From Hypsibius dujardini (taxonomy: Eukaryota; Tardigrada; Eutardigrada; Parachela; Hypsibiidae), in the NCBI GenBank assembly GCA_001579985.1, contig LRSR01001798.1:1-37590 (forward strand): a stretch of DNA of 37,590 nucleotides, written 5' to 3'. Shown here piece by piece: positions 19,001 to 37,590 of the stretch. The notes below the pieces were generated by a model. It was not told where the DNA came from. It saw only the letters and a list, made by a program, of their open reading frames with translations, and did no database searches. Position 1 is the first letter of the stretch; each line of letters starts with the position of its first letter. The position numbers and the translations under genes were made by a program.

Positions 19001-20443
19001 AAGGCTTACGTGAAGCAGAACACGCCGGCAAAGGGCATTCCGTCCGTTCCCTCAGCATATCCCGATCACACTGTCCTCGGCCACTGCCCCGCCTACACTC
19101 CCTCGTCCGTTCCCGCAAACCCGATTCGCACATTCCCATACATCCCGTCCAGTTGCTCCACCCTCCGTATGGGGACGCCTGATAAGCCGCCGGAATGCGT
19201 CTCCTCGGGGGCACTGCCTGGGACGACTGATTAAACCACCCTCGTGGAACTTCTAACAGCGAACAAAACGAACAGCGTTGCACGAACAGAATAAACGCAA
19301 AAGCAACAAAACGAATAAAATGAACGTGCACATGGAACGTACAGAACATAAGGAGCACAAAAAGAACACAAAGAAAGAACACAAACGCACATGCAGAACA
19401 TACAGAACAAACTTACAAAATCGAACACCAACAACGTACTCGGAAAAAACAGAACAGAACAAGCAGAAAATAACTAACAAGAGCAAGATAAGCGCGCGTT
19501 GTTCGCACACACAGAACGAAATATCAAAGAGAACAAAAGAAAGACGCACGGAACGCAAAGCACAAAAGGAACAGAAGGGAGAACACGAACGTACTCGGAA
19601 CATACAGAACAGAACAAGCAGAAACTAACTAACAAAAGCAAGATAAGCGTTTGTTGTTTGCACAAACAGAACGAAATATCAAAGGGAACAAAAGAAAGAC
19701 GCACGGAACGCCAAGCACAAAAGGAACAGAAGGGAGAACACGAACGCACTCGGAACATACAGAACAGAACAAGCAGAAACTAACTAACAAGAGCAAGATA
19801 AGCGCGCGTTGTTCGCACATACAGAACAAAAATATCAAAGGGAAAGACGCACGGAACGCCAAGCACAAAAGGAACAAAAGCTCACATTATTCGCGCATGA
19901 GGAACAAAAATAAACAAAACGAACATGCGCTGACCAGAGAGAACACGAGGAACGCAATTTACCGTACTCGAGTGCCGGAATGATATGTCGTCCGAGTTTC
20001 AGCTGAATTTGGAGCTTGACATCGTTCCCGTTCCCCGGTGGCAGGCTGCGAACGTTTGTTCTCCCAACAGCCAAAGGAACAAACTCCGAACGAAGTCCCC
20101 GATTCCCAGCGGAAGATGGCTTCGCATCGAACGGCCTCACTCGCGGAGAAGCGTGCTGAGACGGGCCCATTTCGGATTCCACCTCCGGATTGATCAGCCG
20201 CAGATGGCGCTGTTCGTTTTGGATCAGTTCAGCCTGGTTGAACTCCGGTTCGCTGTCCGGTTCCTCCCGTTCGTTCTCAGCGGCCACTCTATTGGCGAAA
20301 TCTTCATGGTGCGTTTTGACAATTTCAGGAGAGTCCTTCTCGAGGTCGATCATTGGGAGGGCACGATGGTGTCGTGATGCAGATGGCTTCAGAATGACCA
20401 GCAGTAAAAACCTGCAGCTACATACAAGCTCAAGGGCTCGCAT
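16078..20443 (-). CDS. Secreted protein with two TSP1 and two discoidin (F5/8C) domains
   Basis: Nine exons: 20443-19963, 19252-19010, 18872-18696, 18223-18012, 17590-17435, 17313-17222, 17122-16897, 16718-16563, 16374-16078. They total 2040 nt (679 residues) with phases matching at all junctions. A signal peptide ([17 protein letters not shown]) leads an acidic linker of about 130 residues. TSP1 repeats follow at ~189-238 (GGWSNWTGC) and ~251-297 (GKWGSWSPC), each with six Cys. A discoidin domain spans ~314-473: [47 protein letters not shown] more diverged discoidin domain spans Cys509-Cys678: [30 protein letters not shown]. Such modules bind matrix, glycans or cell-surface lipid, so an extracellular adhesion or guidance role is likely. 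No transmembrane segment or protease is seen. Intron 4 probably uses a GC donor (18011-18010). The order differs from ADAMTS and papilin; I know no named orthologue. Confidence 0.88.
16405..16555. repeat. CAGACA array in an intron of the TSP1/discoidin gene
   Basis: (CAGACA)n with CAGGCA variants, filling most of the 188-bp intron between exons 8 and 9; TGTCTG on the sense strand, close upstream of the acceptor. Confidence 0.9.
17663..17786. repeat. CAGACA array plus conserved 41-bp flank, second copy
   Basis: (CAGACA)n followed by the same unique block (GAACGGTAAAACTAATGAGC, 17746-17786) as at 15740. Lies in intron 4 of the TSP1/discoidin gene. Confidence 0.9.
18236..18658. mobile_element. 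20-bp minisatellite bounded by inverted ends, locus 3
   Basis: About twenty copies of AACCGAACGCCGTTCCCCTC, bounded by GGCCGCACAGTTGAGGGG on the left (from 18247) and CCCCTCGACTGTGCGGCA on the right (to about 18660), which are inverted to each other. It makes up nearly all of the 472-bp intron 3 of the TSP1/discoidin gene. No protein is encoded. Confidence 0.75.
19330..19870. repeat. 155-bp tandem repeat in intron 1 of the TSP1/discoidin gene
   Basis: Three to four copies. The block GTTCGCACACACAGAACGAA recurs with the same spacing of 155 bases at 19501, 19656 and 19811. Rich in AGAAC/GGAAC. Confidence 0.85.
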
Positions 20444-21159
20444 ACTGATCGAGAAAGAGAGGTCCAGTTCTTCTCCTCATTGTTCGACCAAGAAGAAGGA
20501 AACGACCAAATTGCACGATGGGATGACTGAGGATTTGAGGATCCAATCAGACAACCATAATGAAGGGATATTGGCTCACTCTTGTTCCTTGGAAGTTGGC
20601 GAGTTGTTGCTAGTTAACTGAACTTTATCTGTTCCTTTTGTACATCCGCAAAAAAGGAACAGATTGCCCAGATTCCGGAAGATTCAACGAATGGCTCACT
20701 CTTGTTCCTTAAAAGGTGGCGAGTTGTTGCTAGTTAACTGAACTTTATCTGTTCCTCTGTTCCTCTTCGCACATCCGCAAAAAAAGGAACAGATTGCCCA
20801 GATTCAGGAACAGATTCAACGACTGACTCACTCTTGTTCCTTAAAAGGTGGCGTGTTGCTAGTTAACTGAACTTTATCTGTTCATCTGTTCCTCTTTGCA
20901 CATCCGCAAAAAAGGAACAGATTGCCCACAATCCCCGTTTCCCACAATCATTATGCGGGAGAAGAAAAAATAGAAACTCACGAGTCTTGTTTTAGCCAAA
21001 AACTGCTCTCCAATCTACAGCGTCAAACTCAAAGACGCCCGAAACAAACGACTTCAGGGAGAGAGGAATAAGAACAACGAACACACACAGTGGATTCACA
21101 GTCTATCAATATCGCTCCGCCCAAAAATAAAAAATCACCCTGACTCCTTTTGTGATCTG
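20444..21159. other. Upstream region of the TSP1/discoidin gene
   Basis: 716 bases between the start codon of the TSP1/discoidin gene and the stop of the SUMO protease gene, so it must hold the former's promoter and the latter's 3' untranslated region. It carries the hairpin-bearing tandem repeat at 20565-20935. No TATA or polyadenylation signal is called. Confidence 0.5.
20565..20935. repeat. Three ~120-bp tandem units, each with a 13-bp-stem hairpin
   Basis: Three copies of a unit starting near GGCTCACTCTTGTTCCTT (20571, 20692, about 20822). Each contains ATCTGTTCC...GGAACAGAT; in copy 1, 20627-20639 and 20652-20664 are perfect 13-bp inverted arms around a 12-base loop. Confidence 0.85.
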
Positions 21160-21338
21160 TCACTCCGCGATTAATTTCTGCTTTAGGATCTCCACGACGA
21201 TCCGCCGACGGAAGTAGGGCATATTATCCTGGAAGGGGGGAAATATTGGCTTTTCACATATAGGAAAACGGCAAACAGAATATGCCAGACGCATTCAAGC
21301 GAACACGAACAAGAACAGAAACTCATCAACAACATAAG

Positions 21339-21389
<51 letters not shown>

Positions 21390-23355
21390 ACAGATAGACA
21401 GACAGACAGACAAGGAGTGACAGACACAAGGAGAGCGACAGACAGACAAGGAGAGCGACAGACAGACAGAGAGACAAAGAGTGACAGACAGACAGACAAG
21501 GAGAGTGACAGACAGACAAGGAGAGCGACAAACAGACAGACAGGTTGAAAGACAAACAAATGGTGGGACACCCAGGAAGGCAGGCAGAAAGACAGGCTTA
21601 AAAACCGATAGAAAGACGAACAAATCAGGGAGCTGGTGAGACATATAGGGATGTAGTCACCCAAAACACAGAAACAGACAACCAACCTGACTAAAGGTCA
21701 AGGCTTTCCCCCGGGAGATGAAGTCCGCAAATTTAAGCATGAATACACCGCAGTCGCACATATTGCGCTGCTGCGGAAGGCACTATAAAGATGCGGGAAA
21801 ACAGTCAGCAAAGAAGGCATCAGGTATCTTCTCCAAGATCACAAGCCGACAAGCGACGAACCTCTTCGTTGGCCACGGAGACAAAATTCCACTCCTCCCA
21901 ATCCAACCTGAAATCCGTCTTCTTCTTGTCCTTGCTCTCTTCTTCCAGGTAACCACTACAACGACCAGCCGTTAAAGAATCTCTGTGAAGATCGCCCACA
22001 AACAAAGGAGATAGCAACGGAGTGACCAGCAGACACGCCAATCAATCAATCAATCGACCCAGTCCATCAACCAACCCAGTCCATCAGCTAATCCAGCCAA
22101 TCAATCAATCAACCAACCCAATCAATCAACCAACCCAATCAATCAATCAACCCAATCAATCAATCAACCCAGTCCATCAGCCAACCCAATCAATCAATCA
22201 ACCGAGTTTCCTGCTCAACAAGGCAATCAACCAATCAACTGACGGCCATAAATCGCCCAGGACTAACCGCAGAAGCGCAAAGCACTGGAGGTTGTCATGG
22301 CCAAGGGAGTCGTAGTACTTGATATTCTTTTCTTTCAGACTTATCACCTGCATATATAAAGAAATGGCACGGGTTTAGTAAGGGAAATCAATTCGGAGCA
22401 GATGAAATCCGCTGCGTGGCAGAGACACCCACAGCGAGGCACCAGTGACTGTGCATGTGGACGGGAACGATGATCATGTCGAAACCGAAAATGTCCACTT
22501 TCCGAGTCCAGCGCTTGAGGCTCTGGAAGCCCTTGTTCATCAGCTGCGGGTAGAAGAAGGTGTTGAAGGAATAGACCTTGGGGAGAGCGGCGATTCGGCT
22601 GCTCCGCTCGACGATCATCTCAAGGAAGAAATTGGCCACCTGTAAACAAAACCGAACTGAACTGAACTGAACTGAAACGAGGCATCCTTCTCCCCCTAGA
22701 GTCCCATACCTCGTCGTTGAGCCAGGCCAGTCCCTTAAGTGTGAGCATGTCCTTTCTTCGGATGGTGATCTTAAAGGCGTCGGAGAGAACATCCTCCGGC
22801 TTGCCCGGTCCCAGGGCCTTGTCCACCTCCTGATCCTCATCGGCATTGAGCGCTGCAATCCCAGCCACAACCAATTAAACTCTCCTCTCGTCCCACGAGA
22901 GCGAAACGGAACACGAAGGAGGGAAGGGAGGGATACGCACGGATATAGTCCAAGTCGGTCGGCTGAAAGTGCTTCATCACATCCTTCATCCGCCGGAGAA
23001 TGTCATCCTGCCGCTGAAGAGAAAACATTCTTTCGAACCACCCGGCAAGACCAGCGCGCCACGTGGATGATTCAACCTCTTTGGGAACGTAGTTGGGGTC
23101 GTCCTTGAACTGCTGATACTCTTCCAGGTGTCCCGTGGGCGAAACATACCCATTCCTAATCACAAAGAGAACATCACCAATCAATCAATCAATCAATCAA
23201 TCAATGGCCTCCCTCAAAAGTGTAACATCAAGTAACTCAGCCAATCCTGATTAAAAACACACACAAACCAGCCAATCAATCAATCAATCTAGTCGTTGAC
23301 AAATCTGACCGAACAAAAAACACAAGCCAGCCAGCCAATCAATCAATCAATAAGG

Positions 23356-23386
<31 letters not shown>

Positions 23387-26300
23387 GCAATCAATCAATC
23401 AATCGACTCGTTGACAAATCTGACCGAACGAAAAACGCATCTCACACCCATTCCTAAACATATATTTATTTACTTCAACAACACTTCCGTCAATCAATCA
23501 ATCAACGAAGAGAGGGACCCCTTGATTCAACAACTACTGACGGAAGTCACCACACGAATGAAAGAACTCACACGCCCGACTTGATGACAGTTGTCTTCTC
23601 CACCGGCGACTGACGAATCCTTCCCGAACGCAAGTCGGTCGGCGAAACAGCAGCGTGGGGCTTTTGATTCCCAACGGGAGCAGCTGCCGAGAGCACAGCG
23701 TGAAACGTTAGCAAACACGTGGCACAAATTTTGCGCTGACCGAATTACGCACTTCAATTCGACGGCTATGTACAACTGCCATGCAACGAGTGTAATGGCT
23801 TAACTCGGTTAGCGCAACATTTTCGCCACGTGTGTAGCTCAGATATCAGATTTACCGGTGTCTTCATCGTCAGAGTCGCTAATGGTGATCACTTCCGGGG
23901 TGGCTGCAAAGAAAAGCGTGTCATCGTCTTCCATCAGACCAGAACCAGATCGCCAGACATGAGCACTGATCGAATCACCAGGTCTAACGGGAGGCTTCCG
24001 GGCAACAGAGCCATTCGGCTGAACGCGGCTCCGATCCACTCCGGCGATATTCTGCCGTAACCGAGCGGAATAGGACGAGTCAACCGGTTCGGCGGTGACG
24101 CCGGATGGTATTCGTGTGGCTGTGAAGGCGACAAACGGACTCGCCTTCCAGGAGTCGTGGACAGTGGATGAGGGCGCCTCAAAAGGATTTTCAGTTCGAC
24201 GACGTCGCTGCAAAGCCTTCTGCGAATCGTACCGCTCAACGGCGGTCGCCGGCTGCTTCTGCTTCTGGAAGGTGTCAAAGGAGGGCACAGGAAGAGGTGC
24301 CTAAAACGAGGGACACATGACGACTCAGCTCAATTCCAGATTACTAAGCGGACAGACAGGCAGACAATCAGACAGCAACCAATCAGTCAAACAGATGGAT
24401 GGACACACAGGCAGGCAGACAATTCAACAGAAAGGCTCATGGAGGGGAGGGCAGACAGACAGTCAGACAGACAGACAGATAGACAAATGGAAGGACACAT
24501 AGGCATGCAGACAATTCAACAGACAGGCTCATGGAGGGGAGGGCAGACAGACAGTCAGACAGACAGTCAGACAGACAGACAGACAGACAGATAGACAAAT
24601 GGAAGGACACAAAGGCAGGCAGACAATTCAACAGACAGGCTCATGGAAGGGAGGGCAGACAGACAGCCACCAATCAGACAGACAGATGGAAGGACACACA
24701 GGCAGGCAGACAATTCAACAGGCAGGCTCATGGAGGAGGCAGACAGACAGACAACCCAATAAATAAACAGCCAGGCACACACACATCCAAATCTAGACAT
24801 TATAGAGACAGAGATGATACATTACAATGAAAAATGTGATTTGACGCACATTTGATCTCCGGACTGGTGGTCGAGGCACAGGTTCGCGGCTAACAATGCC
24901 AGGAGCAGCGGAAGACCGCGACAACGGAATATTCTCCTCCCCTCCGAGGTAGTTTTCGGTATTCCTGTTTACAAAAAAAAACAGGACCGTTTTCGAATGA
25001 AGCACAGATTCCTAACAAGGACGCAACAAGCACGTCCAAGTGTGCAGCCAGAGTTCAGCGATATAAAAGGAGCATAAAACGCGTGTCGGTAAATACCGTC
25101 TGTCCGGAAATGAGTGGCCACGCGTGTGAACTCCATTGCCGACCACGGATGAAAAGGTGCTGTTAGACGGGAGATTTCTGCGAGTGAGAGGGTAAGCTCC
25201 GCTATCGCCATCGTTCGTCAGTCCAACGAGACGGCGATTGTACGACATGTCCGAATCCCAGTTCATTCCGATTGACGTAGAATGAAACGTCCTCTAAAAG
25301 AAGCAGATGTTCGCCTAGCAGTCGATCGATCAATCAATCGACACAGTCCATCAGCCAAGCTAAGCCAATCAATCAATCAATCAACCCAGTCCATCATCCA
25401 AACCAATCAGTCAATCAATCAATCTAGTCCAACAGCCAAATCTATCAGTCAATCAATCAGTCAATCAATCAACCGACCCAGTACATCAGATTGTCCCATT
25501 TCAAATCAAAGTCCAACGATTTCAAATTCTAAATCAGTTCTTTTTTCGTGCCACGTCTGATGTCATCAATACTACCGAAAGGAAAGAGAACGAACCGATG
25601 CCTCGGAGCGACCGCGTGGTCCAGGTGGCAGAGGTCCAGCGGGACGACGGTGAATATCTTCCCTCGCCCTGGCAGCCGCAGTTCGGGCAGCATCGCTCAC
25701 TACGAATGCTTGCTGTTGCTGCTGCTTCCCGTTTTGCTTCCGGCTTCCATCGGCCATTTTCATCGCAGGATAATCAGTAAAGGTTGGCTTCCGGGATGTG
25801 GGCTTCTCGTGGGGCCTCGTAAAGGCTCCCCCCAACGGTCCGCTTCTCTGTTCGCCCCAAAAGCCACCGTTGAGCTTTGGCCTCTTCAACGGTGATGTAT
25901 GATTCTCGGTGTCTAAAAAAAAGCAGAACAGATATTTTCACCCAGTTTAGCTAACCTAACAAGCGCTAAGGAGGAAATTTTCTTGCACAGCACTCCTCAA
26001 TCAAGCGACTAATCAATCAACCGAAGCTAAAAATGATACAGGTAGAGGCAATCAACCAATCAACGAGAAGCAGAAATAATATGGCTAGAGGCAATCAACC
26101 AATCAACCAATCAAAACAAATGATCTGGCTAGAGACAATCAACCAATCAACCACCAATCAAGAGAAGTGATCTGGCTAGAGTCAATCAACCAATCAACCA
26201 CCAATCAAGAGCAATGATCTGGCTAGAGGCAATCAACCAATCAACCACCAATCAAGAGAGATGATTGTGTTACACGCAATCAGCCAATCAAGCGAGAACA

Positions 26301-26686
26301 TTATTAAAAATTAAATTACTTATCCCACATAATCAGAGTCCCACAAGGAAAACATCAACTGATTCACGGAACAAACACCTACCGAAATTGTATGGATCAA
26401 AAATTTGATCCTGAGAAATTCGAAAGTCGGATCTAGAAGAGAAACGATCCTCCTGCCAGTTACAGTGTCCATTAGCCGATCCGTTCCGCCTGTACCAACA
26501 ACAATTACAACTGAAAATCACCCCACGAAATACACGACAGACAATCACAACAGATAAGGGAAGAGGAACTCACGTAACGCCACGATCAGCTGTCGCCGTT
26601 GAAGAAGTCCCTGGTGTGAAGATGTCCTTCACCCCGTCGCACAGGTCAGTCCATGTTCGTTTGAGGCTCGCAAAAAACGGTGCCAT
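21160..26686 (-). CDS. SENP/Ulp1-type SUMO protease
   Basis: Cysteine protease (C48 family) expected to process SUMO precursors and remove SUMO from proteins, mainly nuclear. Fourteen exons: 26686-26574, 26489-26383, 25912-25596, 25293-25097, 24964-24850, 24300-23856, 23683-23572, 23155-22941, 22852-22710, 22639-22433, 22347-22268, 21955-21862, 21782-21687, 21228-21160. They total 2310 nt (769 residues) with all phases consistent. The C-terminal ~230 residues match SENP1/SENP2: DAFKITIRRKDMLTL, LAWLNDEVANFF, SFNTFFYPQL, RWTRKVDIF. The triad is His653 (HSHWCLAV), Asp670 (KYYDSLGH) and Cys726 (CDCGVF), with oxyanion Gln720 in LPQQ. The long N-terminal half is disordered-looking, with PLKRPKL (possible nuclear signal), a QQQQQ run and EVITISDSDDED (~419-430), a textbook SUMO-interacting motif. 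The acceptor at 21784-21783 is chosen because it keeps the LPQQ motif. Confidence 0.93.
21338..21545. repeat. CAGG/CAGA array in the last SENP intron
   Basis: (CAGG)n at 21340-21388, then CAGA with GAGAGCGACA interruptions to about 21545; CTGT/CCTG on the sense strand. Confidence 0.9.
22036..22205. repeat. AATC/CAACC microsatellite in a SENP intron
   Basis: Imperfect (AATC)n with CCAACCCAGTCCATCA interruptions, in the intron between exons 11 and 12. Confidence 0.85.
23175..23510. repeat. AATC microsatellite with longer duplicated units
   Basis: (AATC)n blocks separated by copies of CTMGTTGACAAATCTGACCG (at about 23290 and 23405), in the intron between exons 7 and 8 of the SENP gene. Confidence 0.85.
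24340..24770. repeat. CAGA-rich ~90-bp tandem repeat in a SENP intron
   Basis: Four diverged units sharing GGCAGACAATTCAACAGACA, GGCTCATGGAGGGGAGGGCA and GATAGACAAATGGAAGGACA, with variable (CAGA)n between them. Lies in the 549-bp intron between exons 5 and 6. Confidence 0.85.
25324..25485. repeat. AATC microsatellite in a SENP intron
   Basis: (AATC)n with CCCAGTCCATCA interruptions, similar to the array at 22036. Lies in the intron between exons 3 and 4. Confidence 0.8.
25985..26300. repeat. ~55-bp tandem repeat with CAATCAACCAATCAACC
   Basis: Five or six units sharing GATCTGGCTAGAGGCAATCA and CAATCAACCACCAATCAAGA, in the intron between exons 2 and 3 of the SENP gene. Confidence 0.85.
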
Positions 26687-27291
26687 ATCCCAATCGCGGA
26701 TGGAACATCAGCATGTCGCGTCGGCAAACGAACAATTTCTCAGGGACGGCGGAGGGAAAAAATTCTTCCCACAATTCGAAATCACCGCCAAAAATTATCC
26801 ACCATATTTCCTCCCTACCGGAATTTCAAATGCTGTCTGAAAAAAAAGAAAAAATTGTGTGAGCAGTCAAAGTGACAGTGTGGTGTTATTTTCTACAGGA
26901 TGAGAAAAATAATTCGACGAGAAAAAAAAATTCTCCCTTCGTTGAAGGGGTCTCGGCGCTCGCACGTTACCAAGCGCAACGCGAAGTACCATCCACCACG
27001 CATTTTCGATCATCACAAATATTTACCTCTTGAAAGGAAAGGGACGGAAGGGGAAGGGGACTCTGGCGGAGTGGGAAAGTGGAAAAAAAATCGGTCGTTG
27101 GGAAGTTTTTTTTTTTCTCGGCTGCTGGAGGTCTCCAGCTTGCTCGATCACTTAGGTTCCATTAAGCAGGGCAACCAATCGCGAAGGAAGCCGTAAAGAG
27201 ATCCGAAAACATCCAGAAATAGTCGCGGGACGTGGATTCGAACGGGGAAAGGAATCAGAAGTGATGGAGAAGAAGAAAATGGCAATATCTT

Positions 27292-27543
27292 TTTTACAGC
27301 GCGGAAAAAACGCACACAAATGATAGGCCACACCTCCCACTCTGACGTCACATCACGTGCCCTGTGGAATACCACTTTTAACTGGCAATTCCAACTCCAT
27401 TACTCGACTTCCACTTATTTTACAGCGGGGAAAAAACGCACACAAATGATAGGCCACACCTCCCGCTCTGACGTCACATCACGTGCCCTGTGGAGTACCA
27501 CTTTTAACTGGCAATTCCAACTCCATTACTCGACTTCCACTTT
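27292..27543. promoter_or_regulatory. 126-bp tandem duplication with CRE and CACGTG sites
   Basis: Two copies with period 126. Each holds TGACGTCA (27343-27350, 27469-27476), the consensus cAMP-response/bZIP site, followed four bases later by CACGTG (27354-27359, 27480-27485), a bHLH E-box. The position 0.6-0.9 kb upstream of the SENP start codon fits a distal promoter or enhancer. This is inferred from motifs only. Confidence 0.45.
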
Positions 27544-27744
27544 CCAACGGCCCAAGACCTAGTGGAATTTACCAGGAATATCGTTCTACGCCCCGAATCT
27601 CCGAGCCTCGTGAACCTCGACCCAACTCCACGATATTCTATCATGTAAACACGTTTATTGCATACCCGGAAATCGGAATATTCGGATCCAACTTTTTGGT
27701 CAGGTGGCTGGCGGAGTGAGTGACGGTGGAAATGGAATACGCAA

Positions 27745-27803
27745 CACTAGTGGAACACTTCGCTTGATTGATTGATTGATACGCAACGCTAGTGGAACAC
27801 TTC

Positions 27804-27840
<37 letters not shown>

Positions 27841-28065
27841 ACGTGACGCTATTGGAACACTTTGCTTGATTGATTGATGCGTGACGCTAGTGGAACAGTT
27901 CGCTTGATTGATTGATTGATTGATACGCAACGCTAGTGGCACACTTCTCTTGATTGATTGATTGATTGATTGATACGTGACGCTATTGGCACACTTCGCT
28001 TGATTGATTGATTGATACGCAACGCTAGTGGAAGTCTTAGCTTGATTGATTGATTGATTTACGGG
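27745..28065. repeat. TTGATTGA microsatellite with ~45-60-bp tandem units
   Basis: Seven or so units of ACGCAACGCTAGTGGAACAC (or GTGACGCTATTGG variants) joined by (TTGA)n. Intergenic. Confidence 0.9.
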
Positions 28066-28151
28066 AAAGGCTCTGCTGCCAAAATTGCGTCTGCCAAGCT
28101 CGCACAATTTTGTTCAGACTGAGGATTTATAAAATCTTAACAAAACCGCAA

Positions 28152-28418
28152 ATGGGAGTATTGGTCAAAGAAGGTAGATCAAACAAGCTACAGGCAAACG
28201 TCAAGCGTCGTCAACAAGGAAAAAGAGGTAAGATTAAGAACACACGATCCAGAAAAGAGCAGCCGAAAAAATCACTTAGCCGGAAGAAAAGACTCGTGGA
28301 GGAGGGAGAGACCCACACTACAAGCAGATACATAACGGGACCATAAAAAAAACCTAACGTACATAAAAAATTTCAGATGCACGAAGAAAACGACCAAGGA
28401 GGAGGCGTAAAAAATAAA
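28152..28418 (+). CDS. Possible tiny basic protein, two exons
   Basis: Tentative. ATG at 28152 opens a frame rich in Lys/Arg (NVKRRQQGKR). A good donor (G|GTAAGA at 28228) and a good acceptor (TTTCAG, ending 28376) join in phase to end RRKRPRRRRKK then TAA, giving 38 residues. Without splicing the frame gives 64 basic residues to 28346. No homologue is recognised. It could equally be chance or the 3' end of an untranslated transcript. Confidence 0.2.
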
Positions 28419-28555
28419 AAATCCCCTCCTCCAGCGTCGCAGTCGTCGTCTCACGAAGATGCCGCGTGGATATCAACACAATATGGGAGCTAAAATACAT
28501 CCGTCATCTACGACAAGTAGCTGTCTCGTGTCTCGCTGCCTGTGCGCAGTATAAC

Positions 28556-28845
28556 GGAGGAAGACGTCCGGAGACCCCGAAGAGACGTCCGGAGACCCCG
28601 GAGAGACCTCGAAGAGACGTCCGGAGACATCCGGAGAGACCCCAAAGACGTCCGGAGAGACCCCGAAGAGACCCCAAAGACGTCCGGAGAGACCCCGAAG
28701 AGACCCCAAAAACGTCCGGAGAGACCCCGAAGAGACGTCGGAGAGACCCCGAAGACGTCCGGAGAGACCCCGAAGAGACGTCCGGAGAGACCCCGAAGAC
28801 GTCCGCAGAGACCTCGGAGACGTCCGCAGAGACCCCGACGGATCA
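28556..28845. repeat. Minisatellite of GACGTCCGGAGAGACCCCGA just past the Src stop
   Basis: About twelve imperfect copies of a 21-24-bp unit around GACGTCCGGAGAGACCCCGA, beginning about 20 bases beyond the Src stop codon, so probably within its 3' untranslated region. Confidence 0.9.
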
Positions 28846-28865
28846 TCATCACCATTCCATCTCGC

Positions 28866-37521
<8,656 letters not shown>

Positions 37522-37590
37522 CGCGAAACAAAACGCTGGATGAGAATTAAAAATCCCCCCAACTCGAAGAGAGCACGAAGGAAGACGCCT

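Larger units (their letters stand above)
26687..28865. other. Intergenic region between SENP and Src genes
   Basis: 2.2 kb upstream of the SENP start and downstream of the Src stop. Contains a 126-bp tandem duplication with CRE and E-box motifs, a TTGATTGA-rich tandem repeat, a possible tiny basic plus-strand gene (28152-28418) and a minisatellite next to the Src stop. Confidence 0.55.

Noticed and set aside
21767-21772. CAGCAG tandem acceptor for the catalytic-cysteine exon of the SUMO protease
   Set aside because: Starting there loses Leu-Pro and a Gln of the conserved LPQQ motif. The acceptor TATAG ending at 21783 keeps phase and the full motif, so the CAGCAG is exon sequence.
22036-23510. 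Regular AATC arrays with repeated longer blocks, looking at first like a CRISPR array
   Set aside because: The spacers are themselves repeats, the host is a eukaryote and no cas genes are present.
27225-27250. GGATTCGAACGG resembling a tRNA T-loop
   Set aside because: No D-arm, anticodon arm or acceptor stem can be built around it.

Overview
The window is nuclear DNA from an animal. Every gene of any size is split by spliceosomal introns (GT-AG, one probable GC-AG), and the families are metazoan: a Src-family kinase closest in sequence to the insect Src42A type, a SENP/Ulp1 SUMO protease, a secreted thrombospondin/discoidin protein, two rhodopsin-like GPCRs and a mucin-like secreted protein. 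Gene spacing is tight (seven genes in 37.6 kb) and introns are stuffed with tandem repeats. A protostome is likely. I cannot name the species from sequence alone; a tardigrade or similar small ecdysozoan is only a guess.

Layout. 1-2081 (+): GPCR missing its first exon. 2629-4551 (-): three-exon secreted mucin-like gene. 5196-5736 (-): two-exon small secreted Arg-rich protein. 5.75-9.8 kb: long-period TTCTG-rich tandem repeat, a broken Ty3/gypsy RNase H fragment and AT-rich DNA. 9867-13106 (-): second GPCR, two exons around a 2.3 kb intron full of minisatellites and an inverted-repeat element. 13.1-16.0 kb: repeats only. 16078-20443 (-): nine-exon secreted protein with two TSP1 and two discoidin domains. 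21160-26686 (-): fourteen-exon SENP-type SUMO protease. 28866-37521 (-): eight-exon Src-family tyrosine kinase, complete from myristoylation glycine to tail tyrosine.

Exons were joined by hand. For the five genes complete in the window and for the window part of the first GPCR, splice phases agree at every junction and exon lengths sum to whole codons. This is strong internal support but not transcript evidence. I see no operon-like link; the genes act in separate processes (signalling at the membrane, SUMO removal, extracellular matrix or mucus).

The most unusual content is the repeat landscape: a 20-bp hairpin-capable minisatellite with a conserved end sequence at three loci (one making up nearly a whole intron), an element with 40-bp inverted ends around a 16-bp minisatellite, other inverted-repeat units, and CTGT/CAGA arrays that mostly lie CTGT-sense within genes.
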